Both the position numbers and the translations under genes were made by a program. Positions 21,457 to 32,719 of a DNA stretch of 64,000 nt are shown here, piece after piece. Below the pieces are notes generated by a model that searched no databases, had not been told where the DNA came from, and saw only the letters and a program-made list of their open reading frames with translations. The DNA lies in NCBI GenBank assembly GCA_024220505.1, contig JAKZZE010000017.1, forward strand, positions 496,001 to 560,000, in the 5' to 3' direction. This DNA comes from Rhizopus arrhizus. Lineage: Eukaryota > Mucoromycota > Mucoromycetes > Mucorales > Rhizopodaceae. Every line of letters begins with the position of its first letter. Position 1 is the first letter of the stretch.

Positions 21457-21497
21457 AACCTAAACGAAACCCAAGTAAGGGACTTTTTGACCAATCA
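21457..21497 (-). promoter_or_regulatory. Shared 41-base leader element, right (inverted) copy
   Basis: On the minus strand this is 38/41 identical to 19,030-19,070, and it lies about 40 bases upstream of the candidate ATG of the divergent paralogue. Further out, GGTTTCGCTTTT-like motifs recur on both sides of it (21,441-21,460 and 21,500-21,525). Confidence 0.6.
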
Positions 21498-21771
21498 AAA
21501 AAAAGCGAAACCAAAACAAAACCTGGGTAGAAGAAAAGGGAGAGCCTTACAAATCACCTCCCTTTGCAGGAGAGTAGCATAAAGCAGTACTCGATTGTGA
21601 AACCTTGTGCGGGGCAAAACAGGTTTTCACTTGAGCTTCATGTAGCAGAATCAAAAAGGTAAGCATCTTGCACTAAAAGGACAGATCAGACAGTAGTGAT
21701 ACGTCTGGTGCTGGAGAGTGACTGGTCAAGGCAAATATGTGTCAGTAGAAGCTTGAAAACACTATATTAAA

Positions 21772-21906
21772 ACAGGTGAAGCCATTGTAATTGATATCAT
21801 TCGTGCCAAAGGAGCAAAACAGCTTATAGTAGCTTTCTATGGCCTTTATAGCAAGAGTTATTCGTTCATGAAAAATGACGGTGGATTGGACAATACTTTT
21901 AAATAA
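21772..21906 (+). pseudogene. Short coding-like remnant, unknown
   Basis: A 44-codon open stretch reads TGEAIVIDIIRAKGAKQLI, then VAFYGLYSKSYSF, and ends at a stop. Similar coding-like pieces in shifting frames continue to about 22,140. Composition suggests an eroded gene. I do not recognise the family. Confidence 0.3.
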
Positions 21907-22149
21907 CATTTTAAATCTTTGATAAAAGAAAGTAAAATGTGTTGGCCTTCTTGACTATCAGATGCTTTACAAAAGATGACTGATATGATTCAACACAGCT
22001 GTAATGCTAAGTGTTGAGTACTAGGATCTAGAATAGCCAAATCGCTTTTTTCCCGTGAGCAATTTTACTGTAAAAAGATCCGAAAGAGATGCAATAGTAA
22101 GCTATTTATCTATCCTGTTACACTCAATAATAAATGGAGGTTAACTTTA

Positions 22150-23573
22150 GGATCAAGTTGGCGCTTGTCATAAACTACTTTATGAGCTTATAAAATTTTT
22201 CATGATTAAATAAGCATCTTATTTGGTGTGCAAGCATTTTGAAATATACTAGAATATAGTAATATTAAGTACTATAAATCAGTTGTTATTCAGTTTTCAT
22301 AAATACTCGGTATGTTCATTTCAAATGAAACAATCAATAGGTGCATAAAAACAAGCAAATAGTCGCCGTAAAACTCTCAATCTTAAAAGCTTAACAGACT
22401 CTTTGGTAACTTGATCTTCTTGCAATCTTTCTCTAGAGATGTCTGCTTTATCCTTGCTCGCTTTTTAAGTATTTTAACATACTTTTAAAGCCTTTTTACT
22501 TATCATTAGTAATGTTTTTAATGACAGCATCACTTTCAGTGATGAAAACAATAACAACATCAGGCATTAAACTTACAGAGGAGCAATAATACCATATGCC
22601 CTCCAGGAACCAAACATTTTGAATCCTAAAGACCTTGAACACCTCCATATATAAGGGGCTTAACATTACAGTTCACTAAATTCCAGAATATTTATTCTTG
22701 TTCTTTGTTTATCCTTGTCTTTCTCTTGCCATGTATGGTTACTTTGTTTTATCCAAACTTTCAGTTCCTTTCCATTTTCTTTTTTTCTTTCCTTGTTTGA
22801 AATATTCAACCAACGCATCAAGCAAGGTTAAAGATTGAAAATATCAAGTCGCAAGAGTTTGTATTAATTTCACTTTTTCAATTAACAAAATACCATACTC
22901 ATCTATCCAGTTTTGATTCCATTCAAATTCGTTTCTTGCACATACAAATCCATCGATTTTTTACAAACAGCATTTCCTTGAATGGATTTAGCTATATTAT
23001 ATTCCGCAGTGATACTTTATTTGCAAAATTCATAGACAAGATGTATAGTAACGCATAAAGTAGTTTATTACGTATAATGCCATTTATGTAAATGACTACC
23101 TGGCTGCTTTCTGAACTTGTAGGTCTGTAAGCATCTTCAGATAAAACAATGACTTATTATGCTATTCATGCCCTCTGCTATCATTCCTTTAAAGACAAGT
23201 CGCAACCTTTGCAAAATTTAGCCATCAAGACAATAAAGCAACAACATAATACAGTACTCATTGTGCCAATTCACAGTGACTTCACATCGATTGTGCCTTT
23301 TAAGTTTGCTATTGACTTGAATTTTTTATTCTTTACTGTTCCTTTGCTATTCATTTACACTTTTCGTATTTCTCTTCATTCGCTTTTTTCAAATGCTTCA
23401 TGTTGAAGTTATAATTTGATGTCTTGAGAGCATCAAAATAAAAAAAAATCAAGTGATTCTTGAAAAATTAATAAGAGATTTCTATTAGAACAATGAAAAG
23501 TGAAAGTTGTTGCTTTGTGTTGGCAAGATTATTGTACAGTAATATCTGTACAAGCAAAGACTTCAAAGCCAAT

Positions 23574-23640
<67 letters not shown>

Positions 23641-24250
23641 TTTATCACAAATCTACAAAGTATACCAACGTTCTTGTCTGTGTCATACCACAGAAATGGA
23701 GCAAAGAAAATTTGGAAAAGCAAATGATTATTTTGATAGACATGCTAGAACAAGATTAGAAGTCTATGCTTACGTTGCTTCAGGCCTGCTCCTTCTTCAT
23801 CTGCAAACTCAAGCAGCTCAGGAGGCTTTGCAGACAGGAATTCATCTTCTCAATGCATCATCCGTCTTGATGCAGTTGTCATCAAAGGATGCAAGAGGAG
23901 CAAGTCGATTGTTATGATTAAAAGCTACCTAGAAAAAGTGGCTGTTGGAAAGAAAGCCTTCATAAATGATAAAAAGCAAAGAGAATGAAAGATGTTCTGG
24001 TGAGAGGCAAATTGCTAAAAGGTATATAAAAGAACTTTCTTTGAATGAGCATCTACTGATGGCTGCATCTTTCCGATAATAGGTATCTTTTGTTTAGTTA
24101 CTATGTAAACTAAAAATACAAACATATGTATCTCATGGTACTCTTTCAAAGGTACTATCTAATAAAATACAATCTGTTTGCTCCTGGATGAAATGATTGT
24201 TTTTGTTATTTAAAAGTTTGCAAGGCAAGTAAATTAAATCCCTATATCTT
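22150..24250. other. Mostly gene-free stretch with a T56 run
   Basis: I see no convincing gene. The T run at 23,577-23,632 creates spurious polyphenylalanine frames. A short open frame at 23,696-23,917 (ASGLLLLHLQTQAAQEAL...) has no domain or splice partner and could be a relic. Confidence 0.45.
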
Positions 24251-24590
24251 TTAAGCTATGCAATTTCTAATTGATCCCCAAGCAACAGCTTGACCTTGAC
24301 CGAATCGAGTTAAAACATGTTGATACAATTTTAACAAAATTAGATGAGCATCGGTCAATAACTCTAAAGCTCAGAGACACAGAAAAAAAAGCGCGACCTT
24401 TAAAATTTTTCTTTTGTTCCTGAGATTGAACAAGACGATCGTCAATGATCATACAGCGTTTTTCCTTTGTTTTAATAAAAGCAATAGCAATGTCTATATA
24501 AAACAAAAGAAAAAATGAACAAATTTGATAAATTGTAAATCAATTCAGATGATATTCTTACTAGAGTGAACGAGATCGTCAAGAGCCTTT
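24251..24590 (-). CDS. Candidate small spliced gene, unknown product
   Basis: On the minus strand, three pieces join in frame. About 24,544-24,590 reads SFERLLTDLVHS. After a GTAAGAAT...TATATAG intron, about 24,398-24,498 reads NIAIAFIKTKEKRCMIIDD and onward to KKNFK. Then 24,251-24,363 reads ELLTDAHLILLKLYQHV and onward to WGSIRNCIA, followed by a stop. The last intron would be only 34 bases with a weak GTCGCG donor, which is a concern. The start codon is not placed and the upstream end approaches the 5' region of the divergent glycosyltransferase gene. The helical, leucine-rich character looks coding. Function is unknown. Confidence 0.35.
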
Positions 24591-24691
24591 CAAAGGACGC
24601 ACTAAACGAAAGAAATTTATTTTTTAGCCAATGGAAATCGATTTTTTTAATCGCCTTTTTTGCCCCTCCTTTTTTTTTCTCTTTAATCGAG

Positions 24692-25229
24692 ATGGATAAA
24701 ACTGCAATAAAAAAGAATCGACATGATGTTTATTGGCAGCAATTCAATCACTGGTTTGATTCTCTGATTGGTCATTCACAACAACAACCTACGTTACCAC
24801 TCAATCAGCAACAGCAGCAGCAACAAAAGAAACGCTGGCTGAGATTATCTGTATTATTTTATGTAGTCTTTTCCATCTTGTTAACATCAGCCCACTGCAC
24901 CAGCTGGTTTTTCCGTTTCCTTTCTCAAAATACAAAAGATGACTTTGTCTTTGAACGAACTTATGATGCAGGTAAATGTACTGCTGATGACAATATATAC
25001 AGTAATAATAACACTTGCAATAGACTTATCGTATTCTTCTTTGACTGATATGTCACACGGCTTAAGGCTGTCCAAAATGTTTCCAAAGGGAGAGTATCAC
25101 GCCTTGAATGGTGTAAGTCCATTTTGGCAATCAGCTTCACAACCTGCTCAAGATGACGAAGTTACTTTATTGACCACAATTTCTGCAGAATCATGGAAAG
25201 AGTTGGTTGCGCTTGCCGAGAATTGGAAC

Positions 25230-25264
<35 letters not shown>

Positions 25265-26271
25265 TATTCTATCTGGATCATATCATCCTCAACCGAACCT
25301 TCTCTTTAGGCCCTATTTCTGCCACACTTCACGTCTCAAGTCAAAGCCATCAGAATATCATGAGTGATATCGAAAAAGAATATCAATCGACACCTTCACT
25401 TTATCAACATGTCGATATTCACCTGATCGAGACTTTCGGCCTAAACACCATCTCCGTCTTATTACCGCTGAACGTGGAAAGAAACATGGCACGTACGTTT
25501 GCAAGGACCAATTATGTGTGTGATCTGCCTTCGAACACGCTCTTACCCACCGATCTTTCCAAGACAGTCAAAAAGTATGGAGAAAACCTAAAGTGGGGAG
25601 ACATGTTGGTCGTGCCTACGTTTGAATTTCATCAACCGGTGTCCTCGGCAAATGATATCCCACGCACTAAAAAGGAAGTGTTGGGATTGATTAAGGAAGG
25701 CAAACTAGGCTTGTTGGACAACGAGTACAAGTTAAATGAGGGACCTACTGATTTAGAGCAGTGGAAGGGATCAAAGGATGTTTATAAAGTAATGAATTAT
25801 ACAATTGATTATGAACCTATTGTTATTTCAAGTAAAACAGTTCAACCATGGTAATCAAGAGTTGATGTGAGATGGAAAATTTATTTTATTCACCATTCTC
25901 TTATAGGTGCTCTGAAAGATTTGTTGATAAAAAGGCAGCTTGTCTTTTATCCAGTTATTTAGCTGGTAATGAATTTTTGGTATTGCCTAATGATTTTGCT
26001 ATTTATAAACCGCCAGCAAGAAAGCATTTTGTATCGGAATTAGATGTAAAACCAATTGACTCCTCTTGTATAATTTTGTACTAATGTCTTATAATAGAAA
26101 GTCGTAGAGAAAAGATTGTATTCTAAATTCTATTGGGAAGAATGTGTTTATCGGGCAAGAGAACTAGATGCATTAGGATTATGGAAAACAAACAAATCAA
26201 AGCACATCAGGCAGCAGTGCTCTCGTGTAATTCAAAATTGGGGTAAAGGTTTAATAGGAAAATCAGAATAA
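24692..26271 (+). CDS. Glycosyltransferase family 49 (LARGE/B4GAT1-like), type II membrane
   Basis: Five exons (24,692-24,971; 25,024-25,230; 25,310-25,850; 25,907-26,045; 26,098-26,271) give 446 residues. After a short cytosolic head and a Gln tract there is one hydrophobic segment (RLSVLFYVVFSILLTSAH), fitting a Golgi type II enzyme. The lumenal part carries GT49 (Glyco_transf_49) signatures: LLPLNVERNMARTFARTNYV, DLPSNTLLP, MLVVPTFEFH, PRTKKEVLGLIKEGKLG, YEPIVISS, PWCSERFVDKKAACLLSSYL and AGNEFLVLPNDFAIY. GT49 members add glucuronic acid or related sugars to glycans; the fungal substrate is not evident. The ATG at 24,692 is preferred over the open upstream frame because it gives the membrane anchor near the N-terminus. 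Intron 2 starts GT followed by about 30 A. Confidence 0.88.
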
Positions 26272-26308
26272 AAAAATAAAATAAAATCAGACCCTCTTTA
26301 TTTTATTT

Positions 26309-26354
<46 letters not shown>

Positions 26355-26355
26355 A

Positions 26356-27399
26356 ATGAGCCGAGAATACACTTCTACCTATCTAACAGAACAGCAAAAA
26401 CAACAATATCATATCAACAGTTTAAACGGTCCTCGATTTACAACACAAGATGAGAGCATCCCTTCATTCAAGTCAATAGGTTATGATGAAAGAGAGAGAA
26501 GGTTATTATTATTGTTTATAATTGTTTTGTATACGCTGTGACTTAATATTTATTAGAACATATGAATTAGTAGTTTGTCAGCAACCACTTCATGCTCGAA
26601 TGTGTGGATTTGGAGAAAAAGATAGAAGGCCTATTGATCCACCACCTATTGTACAGTTGATTGTAAAGCAAAATGATACGCCTGTAGATATACAGTAAGC
26701 ACTGATTATATAAAGTTATATGGACTGTTTTTACAAATGAGCTTTGTAGATCTCTTCAGATTCCTTTCTTTGTTCTTCATGTGACATTATGGTCTGATGA
26801 TCGAACCGAAGAACGTAATATCATATCAAATCCACCTAAATGTACAAGAGTACTGATGGGTTCACTTGTCAGTTCACCAAGTTTATTAAAGAATGAAAAA
26901 AATGAACCAGGATTGTATTTTGCTTTTCCTGATTTATCTATTCGTACAGAAGGAAGATATACACTTCGCTTCAGTTTGATGAAGCTAGTCAAGTAAAGTG
27001 GTAGTGATTTATAATATTTTGTAACTCTTTTTATATTTTAGCTCTGATTTTCAAGAGAATGCAAAATCGAAAATAGTCGCTCAAGTATTTTCTGATCCAT
27101 TTACTGTTTATTCAGCTAAAAAGGTAAATTTCAATCATAGCTTATTTTAATTTATTAACTTTTTGCGTGTACTAGTTCCCTGGCATGACAGGTTAACAAC
27201 AAAAAAAAAAAAAAAAAAAGATTTAGACCTTCAATTTATTCTTAATAATTATTCTTATTTAGAGTCAACTGAGTTATCAAAGATATTTGCAAAACAAGGC
27301 CTAAAAATCCCTATAAGAAATGATGGTAATTACCCTCATGTTATCTCTATTCATCCTTTTCTCATCTTTAATTCAGTTAGGGCAAGAAAGACAGACTAG
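26356..27399 (+). CDS. Velvet-domain transcriptional regulator
   Basis: Seven exons (26,356-26,501; 26,557-26,694; 26,750-26,992; 27,042-27,123; 27,176-27,191; 27,263-27,325; 27,377-27,399) encode 236 residues. The velvet domain fills most of the protein: [33 protein letters not shown], a [10 protein letters not shown] insert, [32 protein letters not shown] and a late [20 protein letters not shown]. It closes with IPIRNDVRARKTD. Velvet proteins are fungal NF-kB-fold DNA-binding regulators that pair with one another to control development and secondary metabolism. The short length without a disordered extension fits VosA/VelB-like members. One exon is only 16 bases. The gene starts 84 bases after the glycosyltransferase stop on the same strand, leaving very little room for a promoter. 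Confidence 0.93.
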
Positions 27400-27585
27400 C
27401 TGTTATCTGTGTCTGGTAGTCATTAAAAAAAAATCCCCGTTTCTTCTCCTTTTTTTTCATTTTTTTTATTTGGAATAAAAAGATATAGCATATTCTTACA
27501 GTTGATCTTCTCACTGTCCTCTTTGTCTAACTCATCTTCTCCTTACATTATTTATTTTCCTGCATTTTTAAAAAAGAACAGGTTT

Positions 27586-27623
<38 letters not shown>

Positions 27624-27798
27624 TTTTTCTTTTAAAAATTATTTTGTAACACTTGTACGAGGTAACTTTTTTTTTTTTTAAAAAAAAAAAGTTTGATTTC
27701 TATCACTTTTATTTCTTTCTTATTCATTTTTATTTTATTTTTTTTTACTTAGTTTTGTTAATACCCCCCTTCTGTCAACATATATAAATAACATAAAA
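27400..27798. promoter_or_regulatory. T-rich promoter/leader of the TBC gene
   Basis: This gap is built of long T and pyrimidine tracts, an A10 run and a TATATAAATA box at about 27,780, close to the ATG at 27,799. It serves both the 3' end of the velvet gene and the 5' end of the TBC gene. Confidence 0.5.
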
Positions 27799-30111
27799 AT
27801 GGATGAAATGAGCTCACAACAACCAACAGAAATTGTAGCTACAGCAACAGCAACTCCTATCAATAAACAGACTGTAAGTGTCTCTCGTCCTCCTTTTACT
27901 AGCCCCTTACATCCTTTTCTCCCTTAGACTCTGTTATTAGCTCGCGTAGAAAGACATCAAAACCGATTAAAATCAGATCCTCGACCTGTGACTATCAGCA
28001 GCGATCCTCTAGCATCCTTCCAGGCCGTCCTGCAGCAGAAAATAGAGAACCGAGGACAGCTCTGGCAGCAGACAGCCCATGCGAACGTCGAGCAATTCTA
28101 TGCGGTCTATCAAGACTTGCTTCAGCGAGATGTGGAAGGCTATCGAGCTGTGATTGAAAAAGAAGTGTCTGAGATTGAATTATCGACGGATCAAGCGCTT
28201 GCCTTGAGTCGCATCCTGCAGGCCTACAGTCTCTATGATCCTCAAGTAGGTTATTGCTATGGTATGGCTCATCTGGTGGTTCCGATCTTGAGAGAAATGG
28301 AAGAGAGAGAGGCCTTTGCGACCTTGATCAGGTAAGGGATAGAATGAACTGCATGTATAAAAGCTCATGCTGGGAATAGATTGATGGAACTATATGAAAT
28401 GAGAGATCTCTACATCCACGGCACTTCTTCTTGCCTCGATACCTTTCAATCCCTCTTGGCTCAACTCTGTCCTGAACTGAAGCATCATCTGGACCAACTC
28501 CGACTCCCTCCCTCCCTGTATGCCGCCTCCTGGTTTCTCTCCCTGTTCACGACATCTCCGCTTCCAAACATCCCAGCGTTCTATGATCATGTCTTTCTTG
28601 AGGGCGCCCAAGAAAGCTGTCTGCGTCTGTCGGTCTGGTTGATGCAAAAGAGTGAAAAGAAGATATTGCGATGTACGCAAACCAGTGAGATCCTCAGCCT
28701 GTTTCAATCGGTCGAATTCTTTTCGACGTACGATGCAGTCGACATGATGCGACTTAACCCTGCTGTTCAGCATCAAGTCAGTCAGACTGCTGATCTCTAT
28801 CAGACCCTCGCTCGTTTGCAAAAGGAGAACACGGACTTGAAAATGCAAGGGATGGAACACGAGGCAGCGGAGATGAAATTGACGAAACGCAATGCGGTGC
28901 TAGAGAAACGCGTCAAGAAATACAAGGTCAAGTTTGCCCAGCAGGTCACGGCTGCGGAAGAGACGAGACTGAAGGCAAAGGTGGAGGAAGAGGAAGTGGA
29001 TGAGGAAAAGAAAAAGAAGGATCATTTTGATTCGTTTGTCGAGTCACTGAAGGGGACGGGTGATTTTGGTGCGTTGATTGCTGGTGCGATCATGACCGAT
29101 ACCAAGCTACCGACCTTGCTGAATCGTGGTTGCAGTGATGATGATGAGGAAGAAGAAGAGGATCAGTTGGTGTTGGAAGAAGCCAAGAAGGCGCAACAGA
29201 TGGAAGCTGCTCTTCAAAAGGTCACTTCGGATCTCGTCGCACTTAAGCTGGATCATTTTGAGACCACACAACGCTATCAGGACCTCTATCGTCATGCCGA
29301 AGATCTCACTCGTCAATTGAATCAAGCGCTCGAGTCACAGACGGCGATGACTCAAAAGATCATTTACCTGACGAGTGAATTAGAGGATGTGACGGTAGAG
29401 AGAGATCAACTCTGTGCAGATCAAGAACAGGTCTTGGAGATGGCCATGGTTGCCAAAAAGACAGCTACAGAATTGGTGGTTGAAAAGATGACGTTGAGCA
29501 AGGAAGTAGAACGTCTGGAACAATGTGTGGCCCAATTAGAACAAGAAAAGCAAGCGTACTTTATGCCCCGTGAAACATTTACGGAAGAAGTCTTTGCGGC
29601 ACATACCATCCTCTTTGGTCAACAACAACAACAACAACAACAACAGCAGCAGAATAAGGAGCAAAGACGCCACACGATGGCTGTGATGCCTCAGCAGCAA
29701 CCAGAGAATTTGATTAATGAATACAAGACTAAATTTGTTGAAAGTGAATTGCGCTGTCGTGAACTTGAGAAATACTTGGCAGAAGCAAAGGTTCGATTGG
29801 CCGAATTAGAATCTAGTTTATTATACCCACCCGTCCGACGCACATCCTCTGTTCATCTCAAGCGTAGTTCGACTGCTTCCATGTTGGCTCGAGTCAGCAG
29901 TCCTTCGACAACAGAACCAAGAGCGAGCATAGAAAGTTATGCGTCCTCGACAACTTCAGTGACTTCTATCAACAGTAGTCAATGCAACAGTAAGAGATCA
30001 AGCATGTATTCAAGGATCTGGAATGCCTTTGGAAATAATCCTACGCCGGTTACACCTGTCACGAATCAGTTAAAGAACTCTATTTTATGTCAAGAACCTC
30101 AAATTATTTAA
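27799..30111 (+). CDS. TBC-domain (RabGAP-like) protein with substituted catalytic fingers
   Basis: Three exons (27,799-27,873; 27,928-28,331; 28,380-30,111) encode 736 residues. Residues about 35-290 are a TBC domain: LSRILQAYSLYDPQVGYCYG, EAFATLIRLMELYEMRDLYI, ASWFLSLFTTSPLP and YDHVFLEGAQESCLRLSVWL. Active TBC GAPs supply an Arg (IxxDxxR) and a Gln (YxQGM). Here the corresponding segments read IEKEVSEI and YCYGM, so both catalytic residues appear replaced. The protein may therefore bind Rab GTPases without accelerating hydrolysis (inference). Long coiled coils follow (about 300-420 and 480-570), interrupted by an acidic run and a polyglutamine tract near 590, then a Ser/Thr-rich tail. The overall layout resembles EVI5/Gyp5-like proteins of membrane traffic. 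Confidence 0.87.
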
Positions 30112-30446
30112 GAATAAATTTTATTTTTTTTTATCACATGTTTTTCAAGTACTTCCCACACCAAATGAAAAAGTTACACTGTGTTTGTAAACACTGACAC
30201 ATGAAACTTTGACGAGTTGAAGAATGGTCATCCTAAAGGGATTCAATACAAAAAATGGGGGGAAATAAAAGGTGTCGGATGGGGAAGGATGGGCTTTTGG
30301 GTGTCAAACGAGTGATAAGTTGACTGATGTCAATCGATTCAGCAAGCAGGGCAGGACCCAACTTTTTTTTTGTCACTCCGCACACAACCATCATAAAAAG
30401 GACGAGAGAGGATTCATTTCTTTTTCCCTTTTTTTAATCTAAAAAG
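30112..30446. promoter_or_regulatory. Intergenic region between the TBC and START genes
   Basis: It holds the 3' end of the TBC gene and the pyrimidine-rich leader before the ATG at 30,447. I see no other feature. Confidence 0.4.
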
Positions 30447-31401
30447 ATGTCATCGAATCCTCACAGTGAAAAAGCACGTCAAGCATTATCTGAACTAAAA
30501 CAACTTTCTTCTACTACCGATGGTTGGAATTTTACTCAAGAAAAGGAAGGAGTCAAACTTTATAACAAGACGGTAGATGGCAACCCGATTCCTATCGTGC
30601 GTGGTGACATTGTGCTCGAAGGTGATTATACAGTACAACAAGCATTGACCGTCTGTACCTTGCCTGGTTGTCGAAAGATTTGTAAGTTTCAGAGTGATTT
30701 GAACTGGTACTGATGATACTATTTGTGTAGGGGATGATAAATTCGATGCTTCTGAAGTCAAGGCATGGTACAGTCGCTATGAGACCTTGTTCTGGACAAA
30801 GTTGAAGGCACCTTGGCCTATTAGGTAATAGAACGATACAAACAGACTTGAACTGACGAGGATCAGTCCACGTGACATAGCAGGTACCTCACTCCGTGAA
30901 TTTTCAGAGGATGAAGGCTATATCGTCATGACCTCCGTCACCGATCCAGCTGTGCCTGTCATCTCTGGTAATGTTCGAGCGAACCTGATAGTCTCTGGTT
31001 GGAAAGTGACCAAGACGAGTACGGGTGCCATCTCTCTGATTTATATCACCCAGATCGATTTAGCAGGTTCTCTTCCTCTTTCCTTTTTAAAGTCAGTACA
31101 GCAGCAAGTTCCTCTCTGTGCTAGAAAAGTAGTGGATTACATTAAAGATCATGGTTACCCACCTCTCCTGGTCTCTTCCACTGCACAATTTAAAGAAGAG
31201 AGTTTTGATCATGCCAAGAGATTGTATGAGGTTCATTTGGAAGGTGAGGGTGAAGCAAGATGGTCGATCTCTGGAAAGATGTATCCTGGTGGATTCCGTG
31301 CTGAGCTGGTGGGCACTGGTACTTGTGAAGCAGTCTCTGTTCATGAACTGGTCGTCAAGGGAATCAGTGGTCCTGTGACTGTAAAGATTTTGAAAAAATA
31401 A
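30447..31401 (+). CDS. START-domain lipid-binding protein
   Basis: Three exons (30,447-30,681; 30,731-30,824; 30,867-31,401) encode 287 residues. The first about 210 residues form a START (StAR-related lipid transfer) domain: GWNFTQEKEGVKLYNKTVDG, CTLPGCRKIWDDKFDASEVK, LKAPWPISPRDIAGTSLREF, SGNVRANLIVSGWKV, IYITQIDLAGSLPLSFLKSV and a closing QQQVPLCARKVVDYIKDHG helix. This domain forms a pocket for a single sterol or phospholipid. A further ~75 residues (ARWSISGKMYPGGFRAEL...) form an unrecognised beta-rich tail. No signal peptide, membrane helix or targeting domain is visible, so it is probably a soluble cytosolic lipid carrier. The ATG follows a pyrimidine-rich leader. Confidence 0.85.
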
Positions 31402-31842
31402 AAGAGGCGAGTTTCAAACAAGTTGTGATTGACATGACTTGAGAAACGAGTGAAAATAGCTGTTTATTTGTAACTCAAGTATTCTTGATCCATTCAATTC
31501 TTGATTTTTTTTTTATTGTGTTGTATACAAAAGAACAAAGAATTAAAGTAGAATTGTCTTTTTTGAATCCATCGATGATTGCAAGTCACACTTAGTTTGT
31601 CAACTTCTTGGCATTGCCGAGGTTAAATGTTTTTCAAGTACCCCAGATCAAACTAATTAGATCATTTCTCACGAACTAAATGTGTAGCCCCAAAATAGGA
31701 TTGTATGATGATGACAATCTATCTTTAATTTATAAAAGAATGATAAATTCAAATGATGTACATGACAGAAAGAGAGAGAGAGAGAAAGGGAATTTATTAT
31801 AAACAATGGTAAGTGTGTGTGTGTGTGCAATGTACAGAGCTT
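31402..31842. other. Intergenic region between two convergent genes
   Basis: The region contains a GA microsatellite (about 31,770-31,790) and a GT run (about 31,811-31,827). It must hold the 3' ends of the START gene and of the minus-strand zinc-finger gene. Nothing else is seen. Confidence 0.5.
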
Positions 31843-32719
31843 TTAAAGCATAGGATGATCATCACTTGAAGAATCATCCTCTTCATCCTCTTCATCATCT
31901 TGACTTGATAACACCCAACCTACTTTCCAAGCATGTCCACAAGGCCAGTATTTTGGATTACAAACAAAGTTTTCGATATCATCATCAAGACTGATTTTAC
32001 GATTAGGTTTAAAGAGACGCATTGAATCAATCAATTCCACCGCTTTGCGTTTTTCTTCTTTACAGAGAACCCAGCGACAGTGACGACAGACACAGCCACC
32101 ACTTTTATTATATCTAAACATCGATCAGTTTACGTTCTAGCAAAGATCCTGTTTACCTTAGACCACATTTGTTGCAAAGATAGACGAATGGTTTTCCTTT
32201 GTCATTAAATTCAGTATCCGTAGGGAATGGCCAATTGAAGGCCTTTCTCATACAGCCATCGGATGTCTCGCGACAGGCTTGACAAGGCCCCTTGATACGT
32301 GACGGACGACCTGAGTGAGTAGTTGAATATTTTCGTTTTTGCTGTACTAAAACAGGTTTGGGTACTACGATCTCTTCTTCTTCTTCATGATTCACTATCG
32401 GTCTGGGTATCTGAATCTTTACAGCCTTGACGCGTTTTACCGTTCTAGCTTTCAACACACGATGCCTCAGTGGCCAGAGTAAAGAAGCACCGGAGAGTAT
32501 CTTTGAAGATTGATGGATTGAATCCAATTGAAAGATAATGCTTTTATCATCCACTAAAGGAGGAGATCGATGTGGTATTGATTTTCTTTTATGCACATGA
32601 ACATCCTCTTCTGTTAGTTCAGGTGGTGAAGGAATAGAAGACAGACGACATGATTCTTGAGTTAAAAAAGATAAATCAAACTTTTTACTTTCATAAGGTG
32701 GTGTAGCTGGTGTGTTCAT
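31843..32719 (-). CDS. GATA-like zinc-finger protein with an extended finger
   Basis: Two exons (32,157-32,719 and 31,843-32,113) encode 277 residues. The C-terminal half holds a cysteine cluster: CQAC, about 32 residues, then LCNKCGLRYNKSGGCVC and CRWVLCKEEKRKA. The LCNKCGLRY piece is close to the second half of a GATA finger (LCNACGLY), but the first pair is much farther away than the usual 17-18 residues and an extra CxC/CxxC pair follows. A basic SGRPSRIKGP stretch precedes it. The N-terminal half is Ser/Pro-rich and likely disordered, with an acidic run (EEEEE). The extreme C-terminus is strongly acidic (SSQDDEEDEEDD), like an activation region. It is probably a nuclear regulator; its DNA target is not evident. 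Confidence 0.7.

Noticed and set aside
23493..23759. Open frames encoding polyphenylalanine around 23,577-23,632
   Set aside because: Created by a T56 run; no splice sites or domain.
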